64,000 bases of DNA, taken from Dichetophora obliterata. Its lineage: Eukaryota; Arthropoda; Insecta; Diptera; Sciomyzidae. The position numbers and the translations under genes are program-made. Below the pieces are notes generated by a model, which was given only the letters and a program-made list of their open reading frames with translations, made no database searches and was not told where the DNA came from. Each line of letters begins with the position of its first letter. The stretch's first letter is position 1. Below are positions 1-10,021 of the stretch, in pieces. Location of the stretch: the NCBI GenBank assembly GCA_963920525.1, contig OY986439.1, forward strand, positions 24,812,819-24,876,818, given 5' to 3'.

Positions 1-136
1 CACTTTTTGGAGTGGAAGCTGGCCAAACATGTGCTTTTTCCGTTTAAAATGAGCACCAGGTCCTCGTCCTTAAGAAGGGACACTCCTTTGTCCAAATACC
101 GTTTGCTCTATCTCTTGTAGTTTAGGAGTTGTAGAA
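1..136 (+). repeat. Short unit S1 (136 bp)
   Basis: Its first 43 bp (through TTTTTCCGT) are a normal unit start of the GGCCAAACATG form, and its last 93 bp (from TTAAAATGAGC) are a normal unit end. The 396 bp between are missing relative to a 532 bp unit. It opens the window and precedes a G unit. Confidence 0.95.
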
Positions 137-181
137 CACTTTTTGGAGTGGAAGCTGGCCAAAAACATGTGCTTTTTCCGT

Positions 182-238
182 CATAACTCCCAAACCATAC
201 ATCCTACGAGGACGATTTATACACCAAATTGTTTCTTA
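182..238 (+). repeat. Internal subunit box 1 of the reference unit
   Basis: This 57 bp block starts CATAACTCCCAAACC and contains AAGGACGATTTAT. It matches the block at 375-431 at 49 of 57 positions (about 86%), counted by eye without gaps. Both blocks are followed by an ACAAGACTG motif. This is direct evidence that the unit arose from a shorter ancestral repeat. Confidence 0.9.
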
Positions 239-374
239 TACATATATACACAAGACTGCATATTCAGAAAAAAGTTTTCTGGAATTTGATTTTTTTTCAA
301 GAATCTTAGTTAAAATTTTTTACATGAATCATAGTTTTTGACGTGGTTTTTTGCGATTTTTTTGATTTTTTAGC

Positions 375-431
375 CATAACTTCTAAACCATACATCATAA
401 AAGGACGATTTATGCATCAAAATGTTCCTTA
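375..431 (+). repeat. Internal subunit box 2 of the reference unit
   Basis: This 57 bp block starts CATAACTTCTAAACC and contains AAGGACGATTTATGCAT. It lies 193 bp after box 1. In four Zone II units (starting 23768, 29373, 30440 and 33242) it has lost one T and reads GACGATTATGC. It is the left partner in the exchange that made the 373/374 bp units. Confidence 0.9.
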
Positions 432-462
432 AGCTACTGCCCACAAGACTGTATCCTTAAAA

Positions 463-477
463 TAATTTTAAAAATTA
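463..477. other. AT palindrome TAATTTTAAAAATTA
   Basis: Seven-base arms flank a single A; the palindrome is present in nearly all full-length units. It is changed to AATTTCAAAAATT in the units starting 11088 and 20434, and split from its upstream context by a 14 bp insertion in the unit starting 44006. Confidence 0.7.
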
Positions 478-536
478 GATTTCATGTTAATTTCATGTGC
501 CCTTTTTTGTCAATTTTTATTTTTTTTATTTATTTT

Positions 537-590
537 CTAAAATAAAAACTACATATCAGATAAGGACGATTCATGCATTAAAATGAGCAC
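537..590 (+). repeat. Internal subunit box 3 of the reference unit (diverged)
   Basis: This is the third and most diverged copy. It has CTAAAATAAAAACTACAT in place of CTAAACCATACATC, then AAGGACGATTCATGCATTAAAATGAG, close to box 2's AAGGACGATTTATGCATCAAAATG. Its GGACGATT begins 161 bp after that of box 2. It shares ten bases (AAGGACGATT) with box 2. Confidence 0.85.
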
Positions 591-606
591 CAGGTCCTCG
601 TCCTTA
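561..606. other. Perfect 9 bp inverted repeat in each full unit
   Basis: TAAGGACGA at 561-569 is the exact reverse complement of TCGTCCTTA at 598-606, separated by 28 bases. Eight bases of the left arm (AAGGACGA) also occur in boxes 1 and 2, so the right arm could pair with any of the three. The 136 bp units keep only the right arm. In the unit starting 4143 the left arm reads TAAGGACGT, losing one pair. Whether it forms a structure in DNA or RNA is unknown. Confidence 0.75.
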
Positions 607-611
607 AGAAG

Positions 612-627
612 GGACACTCCTTTGTCC
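612..627. other. Small stem-loop GGACA / TGTCC
   Basis: GGACA and TGTCC flank a six-base loop (CTCCTT). Many units carry GGATA instead, which keeps pairing only as a G-U wobble in RNA. The C/T state at this site is also a useful unit-type marker. A five-base stem is weak, so function is not implied. Confidence 0.5.
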
Positions 628-1204
628 AAATACCGTTTGCTCTATCTCTTGTAGTTTAGGAGTTGTAGAACACTTTTTGGAGTGGAAGCTGGCCAAAAAC
701 ATGTGCTTTTACCATCATAACTCCCAAACCATACATCCTACAAGGACGATTTATACACCAAAATGTTTCTTATACATATATACACAAGACTGCATATTCA
801 GAAAAAAGTTTTCTGGAATTTGATTTTTTTTCAAGAATCTTAGTTAAAATTTTTTACATGAATCATAGTTTTTGACGTGGTTTTTTGCGATTTTTTTGAT
901 TTTTTAGCCATAACTTCTAAACCATACATCATAAAAGGACGATTTATGCATCAAAATGTTCCTTAAGCTACTGCCCATAAGACTGTATCCTTAAAATAAT
1001 TTTAAAAATTAGATTTCATGTTAATTTCATGTGCCCTTTTTTGTCAATTTTTATTTTTTTTATTTATTTTCTAAAATAAAAACTACATATCAGATAAGGA
1101 CGATTCATGCATTAAAATGAGCACCAGGTCCTCGTCCTTAAGAAGGGACACTCCTTTGTCCAAATGCCGTTTGCTCTATCTCTTGTAGTTTAGGAGTTGT
1201 AGAA

Positions 1205-1340
1205 CACTTTTTGGAGTGGAAGCTGGCCAAACATGTGCTTTTTCCGTTTAAAATGAGCACCAGGTCCTCGTCCTTAAGAAGGGACACTCCTTTGTCCAAA
1301 TACCGTTTGCTCTATCTCTTGTAGTTTAGGAGTTGTAGAA
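1205..1340 (+). repeat. Short unit S2 (136 bp)
   Basis: Same CCGT/TTAAAATG junction as S1. It follows the K unit at 671 and precedes the G-related unit at 1341. Confidence 0.95.
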
Positions 1341-3472
1341 CACTTTTTGGAGTGGAAGCTGGCCAAAAACATGTGCTTTTTCCGTCATAACTCCCAAACC
1401 ATACATCCTACAAGGACGATTTATACACCAAATTGTTTCTTATACATATATACACAAGACTGCATATTCAGAAAAAAGTTTTCTGGAATTTGATTTTTTT
1501 TCAAGAATCTTAGTTAAAATTTTTTACATGAATCATAGTTTTTGACGTGGTTTTTTGCGATTTTTTTGATTTTTTAGCCATAACTTCTAAACCATACATC
1601 ATAAAAGGACGATTTATGCATCAAAATGTTCCTTAAGCTACTGCCCATAAGACTGTATCCTTAAAATAATTTTAAAAATTAGATTTCATGTTAATTTCAT
1701 GTGCCCTTTTTTGTCAATTTTTATTTTTTTTATTTATTTTCTAAAATAAAAACTACATATCAGATAAGGACGATTCATGCATTAAAATGAGCACCAGGTC
1801 CTCGTCCTTAAGAAGGGATACTCCTTTGTCCAAATGCCGTTTGCTCTATCTCTTGTAGTTTAGGAGTTGTAGAACACTTTTTGGAGTGGAAGCTGGCCAA
1901 ACATGTGCTTTTTCCGTCATAACTTCCAAACCATACATCCTACAAGGACGATTTATATACCAAATTGTTTCTAATGCATATATACACAAGACTGCATATT
2001 CAGAAAAAAGTTTTCTGGAATTTGATTTTTTTTCAAGAATCTTAGTTAAAATTTTTTACATGAATCATAGTTTTTGACGTGGTTTTTTGCGATTTTTTTT
2101 ATTTTTTAGCCATAACTTCTAAACCATACATCATAAAAGGACGATTTATGCATCAAAATGTTCCTTAAGCTACTGCCCACAAGACTGTATCCTTAAAATA
2201 ATTTTAAAAATTAGATTTCATGTTAATTTCATGTGCCTTTTTTTGTCAATTTTTATTTTTGTTATTTATTTTCTAAAATAAAAACTACATATCAGATAAG
2301 GACGATTCATGCATTAAATTGAGCACAAGGTCCTCGTCCTTAAGAAGGGATACTCCTTTGTCCAAATGCCGTTTGCTCTATCTCTTGTAGTTTAGGAGTT
2401 GTAGAACACTTTTTGGAGTGGAAGCTGGCCAAAAACATGTGCTTTTTCCGTCATAACTCCCAAACCATACATCCTACAAGGACGATTTATACACCAAATT
2501 GTTTCTTATACATATAAACACAAGACTGCATATTCAGAAAAAAGTTTTCTGGAATTTGATTTTTTTTCAAGAATCTTAGTTAAAATTTTTTACATGAATC
2601 ATAGTTTTTGACGTGGTTTTTTGCGATTTTTTTGATTTTTTAGCCATAACTTCTAAACCATACATCATAAAAGGACGATTTATGCATCAAAATGTTCCTT
2701 AAGCTACTGCCCACAAGACTGTATCCTTAAAATAATTTTAAAAATTAGATTTCATGTTAATTTCATGTGCCCTTTTTTGTCAATTTTTATTTTTTTTATT
2801 TATTTTCTAAAATAAAAACTACATATCAGATAAGGACGATTCATGCATTAAAATGAGCACCAGGTCCTCGTCCTTAAGAAGGGACACTCCTTTGTCCAAA
2901 TGCCGTTTGCTCTATCTCTTGTAGTTTAGGAGTTGTAGAACACTTTTTGGAGTGGAAGCTGGCCAAACATGTGCTTTTTCCGTCATAACTCCCAAACCAT
3001 ACATCCTACAAGGACGATTTATATACCAAATTGTTTCTAATACATATATACACAAGAGTGCATATTCAGAAAAAAGTTTTCTGGAATTTGATTTTTTTTC
3101 AAGAATCTTAGTTAAAATTTTTTACATGAATCATAGTTTTTGAAGTGGTTTTTTGCGATTTTTTTTATTTTTTAGCCATAACTTCTAAACCATACATCAT
3201 AAAAGGACGATTTATGCATCAAAATGTTCCTTAAGCTACTGCCCACAAGACTGTATCCTTAAAATAATTTTAAAAATTAGATTTCATGTTAATTTCATGT
3301 GCCCTTTTTTGTCAATTTTTATTTTTTTTATTTATTTTCTAAAATAAAAACTACATATCAGATAAGGACGATTCATGCATTAAAATGAGCACCAGGTCCT
3401 CGTCCTTAAGAAGGGACACTCCTTTGTCCAAATGCCGTTTGCTCTATCTCTTGTAGTTTAGGAGTTGTAGAA

Positions 3473-3608
3473 CACTTTTTGGAGTGGAAGCTGGCCAAAC
3501 ATGTGCTTTTTCCGTTTAAAATGAGCACCAGGTCCTCGTCCTTAAGAAGGGACACTCCTTTGTCCAAATACCGTTTGCTCTATCTCTTGTAGTTTAGGAG
3601 TTGTAGAA
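3473..3608 (+). repeat. Short unit S3 (136 bp)
   Basis: Same junction; follows the F unit at 2941 and closes the first canonical higher-order copy. Confidence 0.95.
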
Positions 3609-4677
3609 CACTTTTTGGAGTGGAAGCTGGCCAAAAACATGTGCTTTTTCCGTCATAACTCCCAAACCATACATCCTACAAGGACGATTTATACACCAAA
3701 TTGTTTCTTATACATATATACACAAGACTGCATATTCAGAAAAAAGTTTTCTGGAATTTGATTTTTTTTCAAGAATCTTAGTTAAAATTTTTTACATGAA
3801 TCATAGTTTTTGACGTGGTTTTTTGCGATTTTTTTGATTTTTTAGCCATAACTTCTAAACCATACATCATAAAAGGACGATTTATGCATCAAAATGTTCC
3901 TTAAGCTACTGCCCACAAGACTGTATCCTTAAAATAATTTTAAAAATTAGATTTCATGTTAATTTCATGTGACCTTTTTTGTCAATTTTTATTTTTTTTA
4001 TTTATTTTCTAAAATAAAAACTACATATCAGATAAGGACGATTCATGCATTAAAATGAGCACCAGGTCCTCGTCCTTAAGAAGGGAAACTCCTTTGTCCA
4101 AATACCGTTTGCTCTATCTCTTGTAGTTTAGGAGTTGTAGAACACTTTTTGGAGTGGAAGCTGGCCAAAAACATGTGCTTTTTCCGTCATAACTCCCAAA
4201 CCATACATCCTACAAGGACGATTTATACACCAAATTGTTTCTAATACATATATACACAAGACTGCATATTCAGAAAAAAGTTTTCTGGAATTTGATTTTT
4301 TTCCAAGAATCTTAGTTAAAATTTTTTACATGAATCATAGTTTTTGACGTGGTTTTTTGCGATTTTTTTTGATTTTTTAGCCATAACTTCTAAACCATAC
4401 ATCATAAAAGGACGATTTATGCATCAAAATGTTCCTTAAGCTACTGCCCACAAGACTGTATCCTTAAAATAATTTTAAAAATTAGATTTCATGTTAATTT
4501 CATGTGCCCTTTTTTGTCAATTTTTATTTTTTTTATTTATTTTCTAAAATAAAAACTACATATCAGATAAGGACGTTTCATGCATTAAAATGAGCACCAG
4601 GTCCTCGTCCTTAAGAAGGGACACTCCTTTGTCCAAATACCGTTTGCTCTATCTCTTGTAGTTTAGGAGTTGTAGAA
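3609..4677 (+). repeat. Two linker units (534 + 535 bp)
   Basis: Units start at 3609 (G relative; GTGACC in place of GTGCCC, tail GGGAAACTCC) and 4143 (535 bp, TTTTTTTCCAAG, eight Ts before GATTTTTTAG, box 3 reading GGACGTTTC). Neither falls into the canonical order. Confidence 0.88.
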
Positions 4678-6413
4678 CACTTTTTGGAGTGGAAGCTGGC
4701 CAAAAACATGTGCTTTTACCGTCATAACTCCCAAACCATACATCCTACAAGGACGATTTATACACCAAAATGTTTCTTATACATATATACACAAGACTGC
4801 ATATTCAGAAAAAAGTTTTCTGGAATTTGATTTTTTTTCAAGAATCTTAGTTAAAATTTTTTACATGAATCATAGTTTTTGACGTGGTTTTTTGCGATTT
4901 TTTTGATTTTTTAGCCATAACTTCTAAACCATACATCATAAAAGGACGATTTATGCATCAAAATGTTCCTTAAGCTACTGCCCATAAGACTGTATCCTTA
5001 AAATAATTTTAAAAATTAGATTTCATGTTAATTTCATGTGCCCTTTTTTGTCAATTTTTATTTTTTTTATTTATTTTCTAAAATAAAAACTACATATCAG
5101 ATAAGGACGATTCATGCATTAAAATGAGCACCAGGTCCTCGTCCTTAAGAAGGGACACTCCTTTGTCCAAATGCCGTTTGCTCTATCTCTTGTAGTTTAG
5201 GAGTTGTAGAACACTTTTTGGAGTGGAAGCTGGCCAAACATGTGCTTTTTCCGTTTAAAATGAGCACCAGGTCCTCGTCCTTAAGAAGGGACACTCCTTT
5301 GTCCAAATACCGTTTGCTCTATCTCTTGTAGTTTAGGAGTTGTAGAACACTTTTTGGAGTGGAAGCTGGCCAAAAACATGTGCTTTTTCCGTCATAACTC
5401 CCAAACCATACATCCTACGAGGACGATTTATACACCAAATTGTTTCTTATACATATATACACAAGACTGCATATTCAGAAAAAAGTTTTCTGGAATTTGA
5501 TTTTTTTTCAAGAATCTTAGTTAAAATTTTTTACATGAATCATAGTTTTTGACGTGGTTTTTTGCGATTTTTTTGATTTTTTAGCCATAACTTCTAAACC
5601 ATACATCATAAAAGGACGATTTATGCATCAAAATGTTCCTTAAGCTACTGCCCACAAGACTGTATCCTTAAAATAATTTTAAAAATTAGATTTCATGTTA
5701 ATTTCATGTGCCCTTTTTTGTCAATTTTTATTTTTTTTATTTATTTTCTAAAATAAAAACTACATATCAGATAAGGACGATTCATGCATTAAAATGAGCA
5801 CCAGGTCCTCGTCCTTAAGAAGGGATACTCCTTTGTCCAAATGCCGTTTGCTCTATCTCTTGTAGTTTAGGAGTTGTAGAACACTTTTTGGAGTGGAAGC
5901 TGGCCAAACATGTGCTTTTTCCGTCATAACTCCCAAACCATACATCCTACAAGGACGATTTATATACCAAATTGTTTCTAATGCATATATATACAAGATA
6001 GCATATTCAGAAAAAAGTTTTCTGGAATTTGATTTTTTTTCAAGAATCTTAGTTAAAATTTTTTACATGAATCATAGTTTTTGACGTGGTTTTTTGCGAT
6101 TTTTTTTATTTTTTAGCCATAACTTTTAAACCATACATCATAAAAGGACGATTTATGCATCAAAATGTTCCTTAAGCTACTGCCCATAAGACTGTATCCT
6201 TAAAATAATTTTAAAAATTAGATTTCATGTTAATTTCATGTGCCCTTTTTTGTCAATTTTTATTTTTTTTATTTATTTTCTAAAATAAAAACTACATATC
6301 AGATAAGGACGATTCATGCATTAAAATGAGCACCAGGTCCTCGTCCTTAAGAAGGGACACTCCTTTGTCCAAATACCGTTTGCTCTATCTCTTGTAGTTT
6401 AGGAGTTGTAGAA
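4678..6413 (+). repeat. Variant block K'-S-G-I (1,736 bp)
   Basis: Units start at 4678 (K-like but TTTTACCGTCAT), 5212 (S), 5348 (G with CTACGAGG) and 5882 (532 bp type I with ATATATATACAAGATAGC and ACTTTTAAACC). The S-G-I part recurs at 12686-13887. Confidence 0.9.
5212..5347 (+). repeat. Short unit S4 (136 bp)
   Basis: Same junction; follows the K-like unit at 4678 and precedes the G unit at 5348. Confidence 0.95.
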
Positions 6414-6947
6414 CACTTTTTGGAGTGGAAGCTGGCCAAAAACATGTGCTTTTACCATCATAACTCCCAAACCATACATCCTACAAGGACGATTTATACA
6501 CCAAAATGTTTCTTATACATATATACACAAGACTGCATATTCAGAAAAAAGTTTTCTGGAATTTGATTTTTTTTCAAGAATCTTAGTTAAAATTTTTTAC
6601 ATGAATCATAGTTTTTGACGTGGTTTTTTGCGATTTTTTTGATTTTTTAGCCATAACTTCTAAACCATACATCATAAAAGGACGATTTATGCATCAAAAT
6701 GTTCCTTAAGCTACTGCCCATAAGACTGTATCCTTAAAATAATTTTAAAAATTAGATTTCATGTTAATTTCATGTGCCCTTTTTTGTCAATTTTTATTTT
6801 TTTTATTTATTTTCTAAAATAAAAACTACATATCAGATAAGGACGATTCATGCATTAAAATGAGCACCAGGTCCTCGTCCTTAAGAAGGGACACTCCTTT
6901 GTCCAAATGCCGTTTGCTCTATCTCTTGTAGTTTAGGAGTTGTAGAA

Positions 6948-7083
6948 CACTTTTTGGAGTGGAAGCTGGCCAAACATGTGCTTTTTCCGTTTAAAATGAG
7001 CACCAGGTCCTCGTCCTTAAGAAGGGACACTCCTTTGTCCAAATACCGTTTGCTCTATCTCTTGTAGTTTAGGAGTTGTAGAA
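6948..7083 (+). repeat. Short unit S5 (136 bp)
   Basis: Same junction; K (6414) before and G relative (7084) after. Positional twin of S2. Confidence 0.95.
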
Positions 7084-9215
7084 CACTTTTTGGAGTGGAA
7101 GCTGGCCAAAAACATGTGCTTTTTCCGTCATAACTCCCAAACCATACATCCTACAAGGACGATTTATACACCAAATTGTTTCTTATACATATATACACAA
7201 GACTGCATATTCAGAAAAAAGTTTTCTGGAATTTGATTTTTTTTCAAGAATCTTAGTTAAAATTTTTTACATGAATCATAGTTTTTGACGTGGTTTTTTG
7301 CGATTTTTTTGATTTTTTAGCCATAACTTCTAAACCATACATCATAAAAGGACGATTTATGCATCAAAATGTTCCTTAAGCTACTGCCCATAAGACTGTA
7401 TCCTTAAAATAATTTTAAAAATTAGATTTCATGTTAATTTCATGTGCCCTTTTTTGTCAATTTTTATTTTTTTTATTTATTTTCTAAAATAAAAACTACA
7501 TATCAGATAAGGACGATTCATGCATTAAAATGAGCACCAGGTCCTCGTCCTTAAGAAGGGATACTCCTTTGTCCAAATGCCGTTTGCTCTATCTCTTGTA
7601 GTTTAGGAGTTGTAGAACACTTTTTGGAGTGGAAGCTGGCCAAACTTGTGCTTTTTCCGTCATAACTTCCAAACCATACATCCTACAAGGACGATTTATA
7701 TACCAAATTGTTTCTAATGCATATATACACAAGACTGCATATTCAGAAAAAAGTTTTCTGGAATTTGATTTTTTTTCAAGAATCTTAGTTAAAATTTTTT
7801 ACATGAATCATAGTTTTTGACGTGGTTTTTTGCGATTTTTTTTATTTTTTAGCCATAACTTCTAAACCATACATCATAAAAGGACGATTTATGCATCAAA
7901 ATGTTCCTTAAGCTACTGCCCACAAGACTGTATCCTTAAAATAATTTTAAAAATTAGATTTCATGTTAATTTCATGTGCCTTTTTTTGTCAATTTTTATT
8001 TTTGTTATTTATTTTCTAAAATAAAAACTACATATCAGATAAGGACGATTCATGCATTAAATTGAGCACAAGGTCCTCGTCCTTAAGAAGGGATACTCCT
8101 TTGTCCAAATGCCGTTTGCTCTATCTCTTGTAGTTTAGGAGTTGTAGAACACTTTTTGGAGTGGAAGCTGGCCAAAAACATGTGCTTTTTCCGTCATAAC
8201 TCCCAAACCATACATCCTACAAGGACGATTTATACACCAAATTGTTTCTTATACATATAAACACAAGACTGCATATTCAGAAAAAAGTTTTCTGGAATTT
8301 GATTTTTTTTCAAGAATCTTAGTTAAAATTTTTTACATGAATCATAGTTTTTGACGTGGTTTTTTGCGATTTTTTTGATTTTTTAGCCATAACTTCTAAA
8401 CCATACATCATAAAAGGACGATTTATGCATCAAAATGTTCCTTAAGCTACTGCCCACAAGACTGTATCCTTAAAATAATTTTAAAAATTAGATTTCATGT
8501 TAATTTCATGTGCCCTTTTTTGTCAATTTTTATTTTTTTTATTTATTTTCTAAAATAAAAACTACATATCAGATAAGGACGATTCATGCATTAAAATGAG
8601 CACCAGGTCCTCGTCCTTAAGAAGGGACACTCCTTTGTCCAAATGCCGTTTGCTCTATCTCTTGTAGTTTAGGAGTTGTAGAACACTTTTTGGAGTGGAA
8701 GCTGGCCAAACATGTGCTTTTTCCGTCATAACTCCCAAACCATACATCCTACAAGGACGATTTATATACCAAATTGTTTCTAATACATATATACACAAGA
8801 GTGCATATTCAGAAAAAAGTTTTCTGGAATTTGATTTTTTTTCAAGAATCTTAGTTAAAATTTTTTACATGAATCATAGTTTTTGAAGTGGTTTTTTGCG
8901 ATTTTTTTTATTTTTTAGCCATAACTTCTAAACCATACATCATAAAAGGACGATTTATGCATCAAAATGTTCCTTAAGCTACTGCCCACAAGACTGTATC
9001 CTTAAAATAATTTTAAAAATTAGATTTCATGTTAATTTCATGTGCCCTTTTTTGTCAATTTTTATTTTTTTTATTTATTTTCTAAAATAAAAACTACATA
9101 TCAGATAAGGACGATTCATGCATTAAAATGAGCACCAGGTCCTCGTCCTTAAGAAGGGACACTCCTTTGTCCAAATGCCGTTTGCTCTATCTCTTGTAGT
9201 TTAGGAGTTGTAGAA

Positions 9216-9351
9216 CACTTTTTGGAGTGGAAGCTGGCCAAACATGTGCTTTTTCCGTTTAAAATGAGCACCAGGTCCTCGTCCTTAAGAAGGGACACTC
9301 CTTTGTCCAAATACCGTTTGCTCTATCTCTTGTAGTTTAGGAGTTGTATAA
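9216..9351 (+). repeat. Short unit S6 (136 bp), one substitution at its end
   Basis: Same junction. Its end reads GTTGTATAA instead of GTTGTAGAA, the only substitution I noticed among the 19 short units. It follows F (8684) and precedes K (9352). Confidence 0.95.
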
Positions 9352-9885
9352 CACTTTTTGGAGTGGAAGCTGGCCAAAAACATGTGCTTTTACCATCATA
9401 ACTCCCAAACCATACATCCTACAAGGACGATTTATACACCAAAATGTTTCTTATACATATATACACAAGACTGCATATTCAGAAAAAAGTTTTCTGGAAT
9501 TTGATTTTTTTTCAAGAATCTTAGTTAAAATTTTTTACATGAATCATAGTTTTTGACGTGGTTTTTTGCGATTTTTTTGATTTTTTAGCCATAACTTCTA
9601 AACCATACATCATAAAAGGACGATTTATGCATCAAAATGTTCCTTAAGCTACTGCCCATAAGACTGTATCCTTAAAATAATTTTAAAAATTAGATTTCAT
9701 GTTAATTTCATGTGCCCTTTTTTGTCAATTTTTATTTTTTTTATTTATTTTCTAAAATAAAAACTACATATCAGATAAGGACGATTCATGCATTAAAATG
9801 AGCACCAGGTCCTCGTCCTTAAGAAGGGACACTCCTTTGTCCAAATGCCGTTTGCTCTATCTCTTGTAGTTTAGGAGTTGTAGAA

Positions 9886-10021
9886 CACTTTTTGGAGTGG
9901 AAGCTGGCCAAACATGTGCTTTTTCCGTTTAAAATGAGCACCAGGTCCTCGTCCTTAAGAAGGGACACTCCTTTGTCCAAATACCGTTTGCTCTATCTCT
10001 TGTAGTTTAGGAGTTGTAGAA
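9886..10021 (+). repeat. Short unit S7 (136 bp)
   Basis: Same junction; between K (9352) and G (10022). Confidence 0.95.

Larger units (their letters stand above)
137..670 (+). repeat. Reference full-length 534 bp unit (type G)
   Basis: This is the first complete unit and is used here as the anatomical reference. It has the long form GGCCAAAAACATG and the CTACGAGG marker (201-209 region) that I call type G. Its three internal boxes with GGACGATT start at 210, 403 and 564; the next unit's first box starts at 744, giving spacings of 193, 161 and 180 bp. Its tail reads GGACAC and AAATACCG and it is followed by a type K unit. Long T runs occupy roughly 285-375 and 500-535. Confidence 0.95.
671..3608 (+). 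repeat. Zone I higher-order copy, canonical K-S-G-D-E-F-S (2,938 bp)
   Basis: Units start at 671 (K), 1205 (S), 1341 (G relative with CTACAAGG and CCCATAAG), 1875 (D), 2407 (E), 2941 (F) and 3473 (S). The block recurs at 6414-9351 with two differences noticed: ACATG versus ACTTG near the start of D, and GTAGAAC versus GTATAAC at the end of the last S. Confidence 0.93.
6414..9351 (+). repeat. Zone I higher-order copy, canonical K-S-G-D-E-F-S (2,938 bp)
   Basis: Units start at 6414 (K), 6948 (S), 7084 (G relative), 7618 (D, GGCCAAACTTGTG), 8150 (E), 8684 (F) and 9216 (S). It is the near-exact repeat of 671-3608 at an offset of 5,743 bp, and is repeated again at 13888-16825 at an offset of 7,474 bp. 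Confidence 0.93.

Noticed and set aside
280..375. T-rich tracts as terminators or retrotransposon tails
   Set aside because: Runs of 6-9 T recur at fixed places in every unit and are not at the end of any element or preceded by a stable GC stem. Length differences of one T may partly be sequencing or polishing error.
137..670. Possible transposon or LTR origin of the unit
   Set aside because: No terminal inverted repeats, target-site duplications or coding remnants were found, and all copies are in one orientation with unit-to-unit continuity.
1886..2077. Recurring + strand open frame of 63 codons (32 near-identical copies, e.g. here, 2952-3143, 24846-25037, 57260-57451)
   Set aside because: It is the satellite unit read in one frame. 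It starts at GTG, lies wholly inside each 532 bp unit, is broken in 534 bp units and by the 2 bp loss at 20968, and shows changes at all codon positions. No promoter, signal or domain is visible.
9344..9556. 70-codon variant of the same frame
   Set aside because: It opens only because GTAGAA became GTATAA at the end of the preceding short unit, and it starts at TTG. A chance effect of one substitution.
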